Source: Ianthella basta (lineage: Eukaryota; Porifera; Demospongiae; Verongiida; Ianthellidae). Taken from it: DNA of 64,000 nucleotides. Positions within the stretch are counted from its first letter, which is position 1, and each line of letters opens with the position of its first letter. Below, piece by piece: positions 19,834 through 33,200 of this stretch. The DNA lies in NCBI GenBank assembly GCA_964019415.1, contig OZ025886.1:487884-551883 (forward strand), given 5' to 3'. A program made the position numbers and the translations under genes. Below the pieces are notes generated by a model, which saw nothing but the letters and a program-made list of their open reading frames with translations, was not told where the DNA came from and did not search any database.

Positions 19834-22800
19834 ATGGCTTCGTCGTCTCTTATGACGCCACTTACCACGAGTACCGCAGCTGAGCCCTCGCCAAACTCGT
19901 TTCCTTCGGACCCTTCGTTTCAGTATCCTCCGACCAGTAGCAGCGGGGAGACCTCGCCAGCACCCAGCGCCACCTCTTCGAAAGACTTTGGAATGACAGC
20001 CCATGCGACTTCCCTAGGACTACCCAGCAGCTCCACTTCATCGCCCGGTGAAACCAGCGCACTCGTCACAGCTGGTACTAGCAGTATCATCGCAACATCA
20101 ACAAGTCCCGTCACCACTTCATCAACGTCCGCCGCCAGAAGTAGTGCCGCCATCAGCAGCAGCTACAACGGCGCTGTAGATTTCCACCCCGAGTCCACCA
20201 CCAACAGCTACAGTAGCACTGTACATCTCTTCCCCGGGCTCACTACCAGCAGCTACATCACCATGTCCGCAGTTCCGGTATTCTCAATGTCGCCAAGTGA
20301 GCGCACAACCTTATAGGAACCACTGACCTAGTACTAATACTGAACATGCACATAGCCTAGTCAAGCTTGGGGTTTTGGGGTCACGGTTAGTTCAAGGAGT
20401 TGTCTGACTGTGTCGCAGTGAATTCAAATATAAGTGTAGGATATATGTTCGCTTTCAAACAACACACGTGGTAGCTACTACTGTTCTGGACACAATACGT
20501 AATTGAGTTAAATGTTTTATTCACAACTTCAAGGTACGAAAGAGACATTGTATGGTAACCAATCAGCTTACAGATCCTGACTCTGAATCACCAATGTGTT
20601 CTTATTGCGTGGCTGCTCACATGACCACGGGTCTGGGTCTGTAGCTAGCTCTGCTCAGCTGTGAGACTCCACTGCATCCCAGTCTGTGTATTATCACTTA
20701 GTGTCTGACAATAACATGCACACCATTAGGGAGGCCTTTCAGGCGTGAAGCAAATAGCACTGCGCCATTACTGCCCAGATAATATACAGGGTAATACTCT
20801 AAGTTACTGGAATACACATAAGACTTACTATAGAGGCTTTTAATATAATCCATTCATTTGAGACAGTGGCGGTGGAACATGATTGGGTTGGGGGGGGGGG
20901 GGGGGGTGCATGTTTGGTGGTAAGGCTGGTAGCTAGCTACCAGTGGCAGATGTAAGGATTTAGAGTGGGGAGAGATGGGCAACTTCTAGGAGGTCCAGGG
21001 GTCCTCTCCCAGGGAAATTTTGAAGGTAATTTTCTTGGTGCATGTAAGGCTCTAAGAGTTCTTTCACTACTTCTTCCAGGTTGATTAAAGGGTTAATCGC
21101 TTGATACAACCTATAGCTAGACAATTCCAGGCTATTTGCTTAATTAACCCTCCAGTTGTCAGTAGACTGTCATTCATTCAATCAGTGACCCCCCACCCCC
21201 CTTAGCCCAAGTTCGCACCAGATAGTGCAACTGCCGCTGCTGCAGTACTACTACAGTGGCAGGAGCAATAAGAAAGAATGAACATAACATCAGGTGGCCA
21301 TTTATGTGACGTCACTGATCAATTAATCAATTATTTGGTCGTCTTAATTGATTGCTTGTCAAGATGTTATTTTGGCATAAAAGCCACCAATATCAAATGA
21401 AAGTGGGCTGTGAAGGCAGTAGGCTACTAATTAAAAGGTATAATTATGGATTATTATTTGCCTAAATTGTATTTAAAGAAAATATTATGGTTCTGAAGCC
21501 TGTAGCTAACTAGCTAGCCAGTGTTTTCTGAATCCAGAATTATTGGGGGGGTTATAGTCCCCTTACCCCCTTGTTCTAGCTGCTGCCCTTGATTTGAGAC
21601 AAGCATTCAATACACAGAGCATTGTACCCCTTTATGTACACATGTGCACAAGAGTTAAATTACTGGTATGAAATGCTAACTGCTATCTAAATTATACATT
21701 AATCAATGCCATGCAGTCCACGGACGGTCAGTGTTTTGGTGCATTTCAGTTCAGCTGACACTCTTGTATGACCATACATGCCACAGAGCATGTGCTGTAG
21801 CATAATGTTCATGCTCTGTACATTAGCACTGCTCCGCCTACTACAACAGTTAATATAACTGTGTATACATTTAATTGGTCTGAAAAGGGTACAGGGGAAG
21901 CGTTGAATCTTGAACTAAGGGTTTGTGTTCTAAGGAGGAGTTCACTATTAAGTTTTCAAACCTGGCATTGAGACCTCCCTAGACCTGTGCAATGTACAAC
22001 ACACACCTTGGTCTCTTTGAGGATGTTACGGAATGTGTTTCTGTGCCACTGTGATGCGGCAAAGCCACAGTAGGATGGGGATATTAGGACATGCTCAGAT
22101 GTAGAGGGTATGATTGCATTGAGTGGTGACCTCATCCCAGCCTCAAGTGAACACCTAGTGGAGATTCCATTCACCTGCAGCACGGGGCTGCACTGAGTGT
22201 GCGTTTGTGTAGAGTTGAGTTTGTGGTGTATGCCTGTATGGCTTAGTTCTGATGATGCAGCACAAGGGGGATGACTGTGCACTAACTGGCTGCCTTGGAC
22301 CAGGTAGTGATATAGAGGAGATTCTGTTTGTGCTGCATTGAAAACGTGTTTGTAGGGCTTGGGTAGAAGCCACTCTGGATGTGGAATGATTGTAGTTGTG
22401 CAGCTAGTTCAAAGCACATCTGCGGGGGCGGGGGTGTGTGTGTGTGTGTGTATAGGCTTCGGTGAATGTGTGTGGTACACTGTGTGACATTGGTGTGCAG
22501 TGACAGTTTATGCATGTAGTCATGTATGCCTGTATGCACCTTGTATATATGCATATTGTACAGTGCATTGGGTGAATGTGATTTGGGAATGCTCACACAA
22601 CAGCCATATGGTGTGTACACTGGTGTGCCATACCGATATTGAACTGGTGTGTTTGGCATGTATTCATGTTGAAATTGGTGTGGCACAAAACAATTTAGAC
22701 CCAACTCGCCTTGTCACATGAGTTGAAACTTGGATGGATACAGAAATGAAAGCTTTGCTCATTTGAGTACAGAGATAGAAGGCGCAGAGTCTACCTCACA

Positions 22801-24632
22801 ATTTACCCTGCATCTGACAAAGTGATTTTGGAAATATCTTAAACCCGCTAAATTTTAACAGAGTGAATTAACGTGAGTGGATCAACCGATCCAGCTTGAA
22901 ACCAGCTTCTGTGTGAACGCTCTCAATGCCATTACATATATAATTGCACTGAAAATGACGCTGAGTTCACATGTGAGGAGACAGGTACAAGTTTTGTCCC
23001 CAAGTGATTATGCCCCTAATGTGTTCGTGTGTTCGTGTTACTGTTTACAAGTTAAGGCACACTAATGGTACATTGCTGGCAGAGACACTCCCAAAAGTAC
23101 GTAGCATTGTATGGCCATGTCCACTGTGTGACCACGAGAGAGACCGGTGATATGTGAGGAAGAACAGCGACAGCTAGTGGTGCTGTCAGGTGACCTATAA
23201 CATTTGCGACTCGCCCTGTTCAGGTTGACAAAGGCATTTACTGATGTTGGTGACACTGTAGAGACTCATTGCTGCATAGAGGGGTGCATACTGCATTGCG
23301 GTAAAGAGTTGTGGAGTGTAATATGCCATAGGTACTGCTAATATCTGAGGATACCCTCTCTGCATTGAGCTAGCTACAAACACAGACTACATATTGACTA
23401 GGGCAAGTGTCCATGTCAGAAATTAAGGCAGCATGTACATAGAATACATAGGGTATCTTCTGTGGTGAAGGAGATACAAACGCTTCTCTCCTATAATGGT
23501 GGATGTATGGATGGAATACGCTGTAATTCTGCTGGATCAGTATTTTATGATTGGCCGTTTTGAAGAGTAGTGTTTTGCCTCTTTACTGTATTTTGTGAAC
23601 GCTGGGCTCATACACAAAATGTTCTGTGAACAAAGTCCCATGAAAATTGAAGGATACAAGGAATGATTCCCAACTGTCTTGTAATTGTAGGACATTGTAT
23701 TGTAGTCACATGCAAGGCATTCATGGGCACACATTATGGTCACTCATGCCATGTGTGCAGTGTGGCGCTGTGTAGACTGCAAGTGAAACAGACCGGTGCA
23801 TTTGTAGGTGCAGATTAGATCTAGATTGGTACATTTGTACAGGAGGTCACTTTCTGTTTGCTTGCACTAGTCTGCTCCAATCCAACAGTTGCCTTGCAGA
23901 TCTGAGCTTGAGGTTTTCACAAAGATGAAATGTTAAACTTTCACATTGGTACATGTCAGATTGTATCTTCCACATGTGTACAGAACCAAAGTAAGAATGA
24001 AACTACAACCAAACTGGTTTCACACAGCAATTCAAAATAGATACACATATCCAGAAATAACATCTGACTGGGCAGCAACTAGGGAAGGTGATTGATGTGA
24101 GTGGGAGTGGCTGCATGTGAAGAGGCTATAGCGCTGCATGATTGTCGGAGCCACACATTGTGACAGTGGACACGACTGCTGATCACTGGTTGACCACATG
24201 CCAATTCTGACACACCATATGCAGTATACGGTTTGGAATTTATTCCAACTTTCAGAAATGTGTGTCAATCTTGAGACAGATTGCAGTGTGAGTCCAGTTT
24301 GAACAGCTGTGGCCCTCATTTGTACCGCTATGATATCAGTGGTGATAGCCCTTTGTAATTCACCTTGGATGCCCTATACCCTATCATGCTGTCCTTCAAT
24401 CTGACAGTCACTTGCTCACACAACTCCTTCAATTGCACTCCAGTATGACAAGCAGAAGTGTCTGACTGCAAACAGCACTATAACTCGTTTCCATATAATT
24501 TATTCCATTGGTCACCACAGGTACACACTTAGCATATATTACCATATTTTAAATCTATAGGAATATACATGCTAGGGAATAGTAATAAGATGAATCTCAC
24601 TTCTGTTGGATGCAAGTGTGACATTTGGAGTC

Positions 24633-24683
<51 letters not shown>

Positions 24684-25460
24684 ATGCATGTACATGTTGT
24701 TTTTGGTAGAACTTAATGAATGCATTGTAGTTGGACTAAACTACTTAAATGGCAAATAAAATGACTTCTCCATAATAGTATTGCCAATTAACTGAATCTA
24801 AAACTGTTTGTTGCCATAAAGTACAGTATTACTATTACTAGTTATAGTATAATAATGTTTGACTCCATATTGCACTGTACGTGGTCATTGTACTGTTCAG
24901 TGTTTAGCAGAGGAAGACTGTTGACTGGAGCAGTGCCTTGTCCTGTAGGGTTCAATGAGCTATAACGAACAGTGATCTGTTTGAATGTAGTTAGGAACTA
25001 CGCTGTATTCTGTGCACTCTCTCAACTGCAAATTGCCTTGTACTCCCCCCCCCCCCCCACACACACACACATGGCCCAGCTAGGTGCATGTAGAAGCATC
25101 CACAGCTGTATCAGTCTGCGTTTCTCCCACTTAAGAAAAGTGTCTGTGTGTGCATGTGCACATGCGTGCGTGTGTGTGTATGGTAGTTTGTGCATTCATG
25201 ATTGTGTGTGTGAATATTGTCTGTCCTCCCTCCCTCTCTTCAGCAGCAACAATGCTGCCCCCATCCTCCTCTCCATCCCCCTCTCCATCCCCCTCTCTGA
25301 CATCTCCACCCCCCACAACCCAACCCACACCTCCGTACCATGTGTTCATAGCGGCTGGTGCTGGCGGTGGAGCAGTGCTCATCTGCGTTTGTCTGGTGGT
25401 CTGCCTGATTGGGTGCATTACCTGCAAGACTGGCTGCAAAACGTGAGAACACACACGCGC

Positions 25461-25503
<43 letters not shown>

Positions 25504-25540
25504 CATGCACACCACACTCATACACACACACACATGCACA

Positions 25541-25595
<55 letters not shown>

Positions 25596-28500
25596 CATCT
25601 GGACATGGACATGGGCTAGACTAGTGAAGTGATATACACAATAAATGTACTGTACAATTAATATTTGTAAATATGATGAAGATGTTAATTGTGGATGAAT
25701 TCAACTGGCAATTGGTTTCCATGTTTGAGTAAAAATGTAAGTTATGTGCATCACTCATTAAAGAACAGGTGGTGTCAACCTGAGGATCTTGTCAACTGCT
25801 GAATCCTAGCTACGTATATCAGCTATCAAAGTACTCTTGGTAGCTAGAAGTTTCCTGTTCCTCAATGCGTGATGTATTCTTGTGTTGTAGCCCAGAAGTG
25901 GAATCTGTATGTATTCAACATGCTTACTTTGATGTAATCACACCCGTGTGTCTATCAGCTCCAATTGTATACTTGTGACATTGTAGCCGTATGTGACCAA
26001 TGGTACCAGACCACGGATGTATAGTTCAATGTCGACAAGTAACTCCTTCTCTGTGCACAGGAGAAAGTTTAAGAGATTGTTCATCAGGAATCGTCGCAAC
26101 ACTGAGTATATGCACAGGGATGAATTCTGGGCAGGAGCCAGCCAATTGCAAGGACCCAAAGTGTGAGTGAAGTGTGCATGAACTGAAGTGAAGTGTGCAG
26201 TGTTACTAAATGACTGTGTCAGACCTCAACTCAATGGTGTGGTGCAAGTCTTGTTCAACTGCAACACAAGCTTGAAGGCAGAGGTTCAGTATTAGTGAAA
26301 ATACAGGGGATCGAACCTGTCTAAGATGGTCACTGTGTTAGGCAGCCACCTCTCTAAAACAGCCAGCCTCCCTGGCCCCAAATATAGCACTAAAACATTG
26401 CAGTCTACCTCTATAGGGCAGCCACCTCTCTATAATGGTCAGTTCAGGGCCGTAGTGCCAAGATAAAAAACGGTCAGGCCATAGATGATGTGACGCAAAC
26501 TAGGGGGGCTGGGGGCATGCCCCTCCCCCCCCAAGAAAATTTTTGAAATTTAGATGTTCTGTGAGTACTTCTGGAGCAATTCTAGGCCCATTAACACTCC
26601 AATGAGTATGATAAAATGTAACATCTACCAACAGGCACTTACGGCAGGAAAGGCGATCAAGTGCCATGAAACAGGTAATACAATGCATTGAAATAAGAAG
26701 TTTGCGCATTAAAAATCAAAATCTAGTGTTCTTTTGCTGTCTCTCTGATGCTAGGCAGCACAAATCTCTCCTTCCCTTGAATAGAAGACACCATCAATGC
26801 AAAGGGTGTGTAAAAATGTTTCCTCCAAAAACAGGAGGAGGGCCGGCCCATGTAACAAGGAGGGGGGGGGGGGGGCAGCCGGTCCATGCAACAAGGAGGG
26901 CTGGTCAATGGAAAACCCAGGTCATTAACATGTGCTGACTTTGAATACATTTTCACCATCCCTACATCTGCCAACATTTTGCCGCTCTTACGGTCTTGCT
27001 ACCATCCCCTGTTTCTCCGCCTGCGTATTATAGTGCAAGTGTACATGTGAGTGTGCAATATCAAGGGTTGCCACAGGAGACTATCCTATTGCATGCATAT
27101 GCCCATTCAAGCTACGTACATGTTCCCATGTACAAATATATACCACCATGCTGCATGCATGCATCCATGTACAGTGGATGTATGCAACCTTGCAACAGTT
27201 CCCAAATCTGGGCAGTTGTTACCTAGGATACGAACGGGGTGATATATAATAGGTGAGTACAGTACCAGTCCGTATCCTAGGTAACAACTGCCCATGGTGT
27301 GGGAGCAGTTGCAAGGTTGCATAAGTCCGCTGTACATGACTGAAGCACTACTGTGCTGTCTGATTTTGCACGGCGATCGATTAACACACCATTTTACGCA
27401 TCAGAAAATGTCAAAAAACGTCATGCGACATCCGTAAAATGGCTGCCGCCATTAAGGTTGGCTAGAGAACTAAGTATCTGGCTATTCCTTGTTCAAACTA
27501 AGTCATGCAACACTGTAACAAGACCACTCTGCTTTTAGAACGTTGTTTAGCCTTAGGCCAGTACCCCCTCCCAATTTGAAAGTGTGTTTAGAATGCATAT
27601 CTTCAATATTTAGAATTTTTGTTCAAGCAGCAAAAATTGGTCCGGCCATGGCCGGACCGGCCTGACTGGTTGCTACAGCCCTGCAGTTAGAAGTGGCCCA
27701 CAGGTGGCTGTCTTAGACAGGCTCCACTGTACTACATGTCCAGAGAAATAGCAGGTTAATATTAAAAATTCATTTAATCATAATTGTGATTGCAATCACC
27801 ACTACTTAAGCTTGCTACTGGAATTTTTGAAGGTGACATTGTATGCAGTTTTTGACGCCCAGTGGTGTATGGCATAGATTCAGATGCACTCATGGGACTA
27901 AATGTCACATTTTTACTGCCACATCTACAGACCATTGCTCATTTGGTGTTTTTACCCACGAATTCAGCTGCTGTCCATTAATTCTATATAAGCTAGTAGG
28001 AGTTAAGGTGCTGTGACAACACAGTATCCATTCCAGCGATATCATTAGCTCCCCAGTCTAAATATTGATCCCCTGACCCTGATTAGCAGCACATGTCTGG
28101 TACTGTTGTGTTTACAGTGTACATGTATTTTATACACTGTGTTAGGCACAGCTTCATGTATTGTTTGTCATCTCACTGCATACACACATGTAGGCCGCAA
28201 AAGGAAGAGCAAAATGTACTTCACCGCAACGGGACCATCAAAGACGTGGAGAATCAAGGCAGACATCTCTCCCCAGTCTGGAGTGGCAACCAGGGAGGTG
28301 GAAGTGTAGAGGGTGTGGATGGAGGTAGCAACCTTCGGGTACAGGATGGTGGAAGGGAGGAGAACCAAAGCAACTGGACCCTTGAGCCACCTGCGAAGGA
28401 GACAGAGACCACCTTCATTACTGAACAAGTCCCACCCTTGAGTGCAACCTTCAACGTAGGAACTCAACCCAGCCTGTTGACACAGAGCTGTTCACCTCCG

Positions 28501-29640
28501 CAGGCACCTGTTGTCATGCCAACCGAGGTGCCAGTTACGGCTGGAGAGAGGACAGATTCTGTTTCCTATGTTAACGTGCAGCATGGCAGTGGTAGAGGGG
28601 TGAAGCACTCAACCAGTGATCCACAGAGGATGATGGATGTCAAGAAGAAGCCCGTTCCTATCCCGCGTCCATCTGGCAGCCCAAATGATTCAGTAGGCTA
28701 TGTGAATGCAAGGCAATCTCCTAACTCCCATCACCCGCAGACCATGCCACGTGACAGAAGTGATGGCTACACCCAGGTTCTGATCCACGATGGACAGGCA
28801 CCAGTGTTTGTACCAAATGAGAGCTGCTATGATGTCCCTCGTAGTTTAGCAGCGGCACAATCAGGGCCTCTGCCACAGGCAGGAGTGGGCACCATCCTCC
28901 CTTCACAGGCGTTCAGGCCTGAGGTGAATAGTGCACTTCACAACGCAGGAGTGGCTCAACCCGACTCTTCACATTATGACATCCCCAGCGGGAATGCCCC
29001 GAAGAAGCCCGGGAAAGTCCCTCCTTTTGTAGCCCCCAAACCTCAGGCAAGCAGCGGCCACAATAACAGTTTGTATGACTGCCCTAAAAGTACACCAGCA
29101 CAAATGTCTCCTGCAGCCAACCTGAGTGGAGGAGTTCCCTTTGGTGGCCAGTTTCAAGACAGAGGTTTTCACGGAGGTGGTGGTGGTGGTGATACTAGTA
29201 TGTATGACAGCCCACGCTCCCACTTGTTGGCGCAGAGAGATGGATCCAGTGGCCTTTACGATGCACCCAAGCTGCACTCACCCATCGTGCAGTACCACAA
29301 CACGTCAAGCCCGTCAGCCCTCAGTCCACGACAAGAAAGTCAGTATGATGTGCCAAATTCTCCATTCCGACCTCGACATGGAAATGGGAACCTGGATGTG
29401 ACAGCAGTATACGACACGCTGGCTCAACACCCCCCAGCAGGAGTCCCACCCCCAATGCAATTGCAGCAGCACACAGGCTTTGCACCTGCTCAACACCACA
29501 GCCCCATCGCAGGGGGCCAGCAACCAACCATGTTTCGGCTGCCTCCAGTCCCCCAGCTAACCGTACACCCTACCAGCCACACTCCGTCTGACACTAGTCA
29601 CTATGACGTACCTAGATCACCGCACAGGCAGGGCCTGTGA
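19834..29640 (+). CDS. Single-pass membrane scaffold with Ser/Thr-rich ectodomain and YDxP/YVN tail
   Basis: Four exons fit in phase: 19834-20296, 25244-25442, 26061-26162 and 28194-29640, giving about 736 residues. Residues 1-187 are Ser/Thr/Pro-rich, mucin-like. A membrane helix follows (about 188-214, [19 protein letters not shown]), then Cys residues and the basic stop-transfer [12 protein letters not shown]. The tail has no folded domain but many tyrosine motifs: YVNV (380) and YVNA (424), the YxN type bound by Grb2 SH2; YDVP/YDIP/YDCP/YDSP/YDAP/YDVP/YDVP (467, 516, 549, 592, 610, 639, 725), the YxxP type bound by Crk SH2; and proline segments KKPVPIPRP and [14 protein letters not shown] for SH3 domains. 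This suggests a phosphotyrosine docking receptor, like a membrane-tethered p130Cas substrate domain. No signal peptide is visible; either the helix acts as signal-anchor or the start is wrong. I recognise no named orthologue. Confidence 0.75.
20297..25243 (+). other. Large first intron of the membrane-scaffold gene; no gene supported
   Basis: Contains a G homopolymer (20888-20907), a (TG)n tract (24637-24682), a short C homopolymer with CA repeat (25043-25069) and otherwise unremarkable AT-rich sequence. Short minus-strand open frames at 21956-22704 and 24032-24319 lack domains, conserved motifs and splice partners. Confidence 0.6.
25453..25592. repeat. (CA)n microsatellite after exon 2 of the membrane-scaffold gene
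   Basis: AC repeats with catgcatgcac interruptions starting about 10 bases after the donor gtgagaac. Confidence 0.95.
26445..27683. mobile_element. hAT-like non-autonomous element nested in the MITE
   Basis: Termini CAGGGCCGTAG and CTACAGCCCTG are inverted repeats (one mismatch) of the hAT type. A cagtt direct repeat flanks it (26440-26444, 27684-27688). No long ORF. A G homopolymer lies at 26861-26874. It carries a third-level insertion at 27170-27334. Confidence 0.8.
27170..27334. mobile_element. MITE with about 65-bp inverted repeats, third nesting level
   Basis: tacagtggatgtatgcaacc at the left is the inverted copy of gcaaggttgcataagtccgc at the right. The arms extend through gggcagttgttacctaggat. 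TA flanks suggest a Tc1/mariner-type source. The centre is a short loop. Confidence 0.85.
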
Positions 29641-30119
29641 GGAGAAAGGATCAATGTTTGTAGTCTGACAAGTTTACATAATTATTGAGAAATAATTGAA
29701 CATGATATTGCTTTTTTGCCTTTTTACCAACTTGTACCTAAGTTGCGTTCTTCATATTGATTGACTGAGTTTGCAGTGTGGCACATGGCTTTGGCCTGTA
29801 GCACTTAGCTAGCTACTGACTGCATGCACACAGCTTCTTTGACTTTTGGATGGGGATTCATTAGTGTCTGGGAAGAGGTGTGTTAGCTATAGCTATAGCT
29901 CGTAGCTAGATAAACTCAATTATTGAACTATTGTACGTTGTGCTAAAAGGCCATTTTACCTCCTGTTTCTACAGAGTAGCAGTAATACGATCAATCTCTC
30001 AGGCTCGCATGATGTGCGTGATTCGCGATCGGGCGCCCGGGCACGATTTATTGTCAGCCTCAGAAAAGCCTCCGGTCAAAATGTGTCCTGTGATTGCGTA
30101 ACACTGACTATACCCGCTG

Positions 30120-30132
30120 GTTGCTAGGTTAC
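30120..30132 (-). promoter_or_regulatory. Perfect X-box (RFX site) upstream of CIMAP2
   Basis: On the minus strand GTAACCTAGCAAC matches GTNRCC-N-RGYAAC without mismatch. It is 136 bases before the CIMAP2 ATG and after the end of the membrane-scaffold gene. X-boxes are orientation-independent. Ciliary regulation by RFX is inferred from motif, position and target. Confidence 0.7.
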
Positions 30133-30267
30133 CAGCGCTGGACGCCATCTCACCAACCAGCGCCCGTACGGTGGCTGTTTGTAGCAGGCCAGCTGTCCAC
30201 TGAACGGCGAGCAGTTGTTGTGGTCACACCAGCTCGCGACACAGAGCATCTCTGGATCTGGTTTGAG

Positions 30268-33200
30268 ATGTCGGACAAGAAGTTCGGAGGCGCTCCCTTT
30301 GGCACGCAAACGGCTAGGTGAGCGAGTCTACGTGGTCCACTGGGTGTGGCTAGTGGTCTTGTGATGCGTGTAGTGCCTCGTGCTTCAGTAATGTATCGTG
30401 CCTTGCACATCACAACAGGTTTGACATATCCGGCGTGCACCCTCAGAGCAGGATGCCGGGCACCTACACCCAGGTCCCCTACTGCAAGAAGGCCACCTCC
30501 GAGCTGGTAGGGTCATGGGGCTCTGAGCTGGTAGGGTCACGTGGACACAGTGACTGTTGTGACTGGTGTCAGGTGGTAGTACTGACCTGTGGCAGTATTT
30601 GATAGTAGCTGTCTGTGCAATTCGGGTACACTCCTGCGCCAGTAGTGGTGTACGTGTGTGTGTGTGGGATCAGGAAAGGTTGTCTGGCTAGTCCCTCTGA
30701 GGTGTAAGAGCTGAATGAACATACACTGTATGAACCATCACTGTTCCTCTGGTACTGTAGTAATGCAATCTTGGTTATTTATTGCCCAATCTGGTACTGT
30801 AGTAATGCAATCTTGGTTGATTATTACCCAATCTCATAGGCGTAGGAACCATGGGGGCCGTGGGGGCCATGGCCCCCCCAGATTTCACAAGGGGGGGACC
30901 AGGCCCCCATAGATGTTTAGCCCAGTCTCACCTCTGCAATCTTTGATTAGTAAATGCTAGCAAATGCTCAGGCCCTCTCACCAAAGTATACAGAAAGAGT
31001 CCGCAGCATTTTCGTTCGGATCTATATCCAACAAAACCTGTTGTTCAAAATTCTGTTTTAGTGGCTTGCTTGGAAGCCATGTTATTGATTGTGCAATTGA
31101 CACATTACCTGAATCTAATATATAGAGCCGACCGTGTCTGTGTGTGTGTGTGTGTGTTCGCGATACGCGCGCGCGTTTCTTGCTCCGTCGCCCTCAAACT
31201 CGCTGTGGTTGCTGGGGGCATCGGGGGTCAGGTTATAGCGGGGTTGACGTCGCTCGTCTTGCGGTTGACAGAGAGTTATCCGTCCATTTCCGCTTTTTCC
31301 TTCGCGGACGACAGCCATTTTCTAATTATTGTTACCGATTTCCGGTTTTTACCAGTTGATTCGCTGTCGTCCTACGTTCGAATTTAAACCGATAATCATT
31401 ATTTTTAGCTGTAGCAGTAACATGGTTGCTGAGAGCATCGGGGTACAGGCATTGGATGCCGTAGCTCGCCGATGGCGGGCCACTCTGCTAGTATGAATAT
31501 AATATCCTACCGCGCTATAATACTTGTTTGTCTCAGCAATCTCTCCTAAGTTTTCTGGAAAAGCCAGCAAAGAGAAGAAAAAGCAATGCAACCAACAGGT
31601 GGCATTGCTTTTGGCATCATAGCTGTTAATGAAATGTAAATTACTATATAATAGAGGAGTATGCAGATCTGTAACAGTTACTGAGCTCGTGAGGTTCGCA
31701 CTCTCATTTCCCTACTAAATTTAATTAGCCTCAAAAAGCCTTTTTTCGCTCACTTCGCTCGCGAATCTACCTCTGGTGTACCTGCTATCTTCGGCCCCCC
31801 TAGTTTTGAAAGTGTTCCTACGCCCCTGCAATCTGGTACTGTGGTAATACATTCTTGGTTGATTATTGCCCAATCTAGTACTGTAGTAATGCAATTCTGT
31901 TTGATGATTGTCCAATCTTGTACAATAGAGCCGTAACCTTGGTCCTGGAACGTACAGGATGGATTTGGGTGTGTTTGATGCTAAGAATGTCTCGGAGAGG
32001 GCCAAGGGGGCTGGGTGGAAGCGTGCCTATGAGTCTGCCCAGCTGGCTGCCATTCCCCACCATTTGTATGAGGAGCAGTGGAAGCAAAAGAGGTTGTTGG
32101 AGGAGAAGAGGGGGCCAGGGAGGTATGACATGATGGACATGGTGGATGTACTTGCTGCAAAGCCATCCAGTAAATTGGGCGTGTGCAGCACTCGTGTCCC
32201 ACGGTTCAGGGCCGAGAGCCAGGTGTGTGTGTGTCTGTGTGTGTGTGTGTGTTTTTTCTGTGTGTGTGTGTGTCTGTGTGTGTGTGTCTGTGTGTGTGTG
32301 TGTCTGTGTGTGTGTGTCTGTGTGTGTGTTTTGTGTGTGTGTGTGTCTGTGTGTATGTCTGTGTGTGTGTGTCTGTGTGTATGTCTGTGTGTGTGTGTCT
32401 GTGTGTGTGTGTGTGTGCGTGTGTGTGTGTCTGTGTGTCTGTTTTGTGTGTGTAAGAGAGTGTGTGTGAATGCTAAGGTAGTGTGTATTGGCTCTTCATA
32501 TTGTATATATCCAATCCGTCGACTTGAATTTAGTTGTGTGTTTGTTTTTGCAGTTCCTGGACTCCATTCCTGGCCCTGGGTCGTATGGCAAGGGCGGTGA
32601 CCCGTGGTCTCAGCTGGAGGAAGGGTATCGCCGCTCCCCCGGCACTGTGGGGATGCTGGACAATGGAGGGATGAACCTGAGGAAGCTGCCTACCACTGTG
32701 AGTGGGAGGGGTGGAGTGAGTGTGTGCGAGGGATGGGGTGAGTGTGAGGGGTAGGGTGTGAGTGTGAGGGGTGGGGTGAGTGTGTGGGAGGGGTGGGGTG
32801 TGAGTGTGAGGGGTGGGGTGTATTCTCAGGCGAGTGGGAGGGGTGTGACTAAAAGTGGAGCAGATGTAAACAGTAGTGTATTTGGAAAATTCTTCGAGGG
32901 GGAAGGGGGTGAAACTAGGGTTCCAAGAATTGGGGGGGATACTACATATGTATGTATGCTGACGTATGGCTTGCTAAAAAGTTCCCGCTGTCCCCATACC
33001 TGTCCCCCCACTGTCCCCCCTATCCTCCTGTCCCTCCACTGTCCCCCCACCTGTCCCCCCACTGCCCCCCCATCTGTCCCCCCCACCTGGTCCCCTCACC
33101 TGCCACCTTCACCTGTCCCCCTGTCCCCCCACCCGTCCCCCTCACCTGTCCCCCCACCTGTCCCCTCACCTGTCTCCCCACTTGTCACCCATCAGTCCCA

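Larger units (their letters stand above)
26302..27731. mobile_element. cagtggaacctgtctaag-family MITE, host of nested insertions
   Basis: Left end tacaggggatcgaacctgtc (26302) and right end gacaggctccactgta (27731) are inverted repeats flanked by TA. The interior matches the other family members (gcagccacctctctaa, gtggcccacaggtggctgtc). The element is split by a 1.2-kb insertion at 26445-27683. It lies in intron 3 of the membrane-scaffold gene. Confidence 0.8.

Noticed and set aside
20888..20907. G homopolymer as a biological signal
   Set aside because: Homopolymers here and at 369-393, 25043-25056 and 26861-26874 are common repeat or sequencing features with no further support.
21956..24319. 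Possible minus-strand gene in the large intron
   Set aside because: Frames are short, without domains, compositional bias for coding or compatible splice sites.
30506..30540. Duplicated donor of CIMAP2 exon 2 (gagctggtagggtca twice) as an alternative splice site of note
   Set aside because: Use of the second site would add 10 or more codons out of register with the family; only weak evidence, though it fits the donor-seeded repeat theme.
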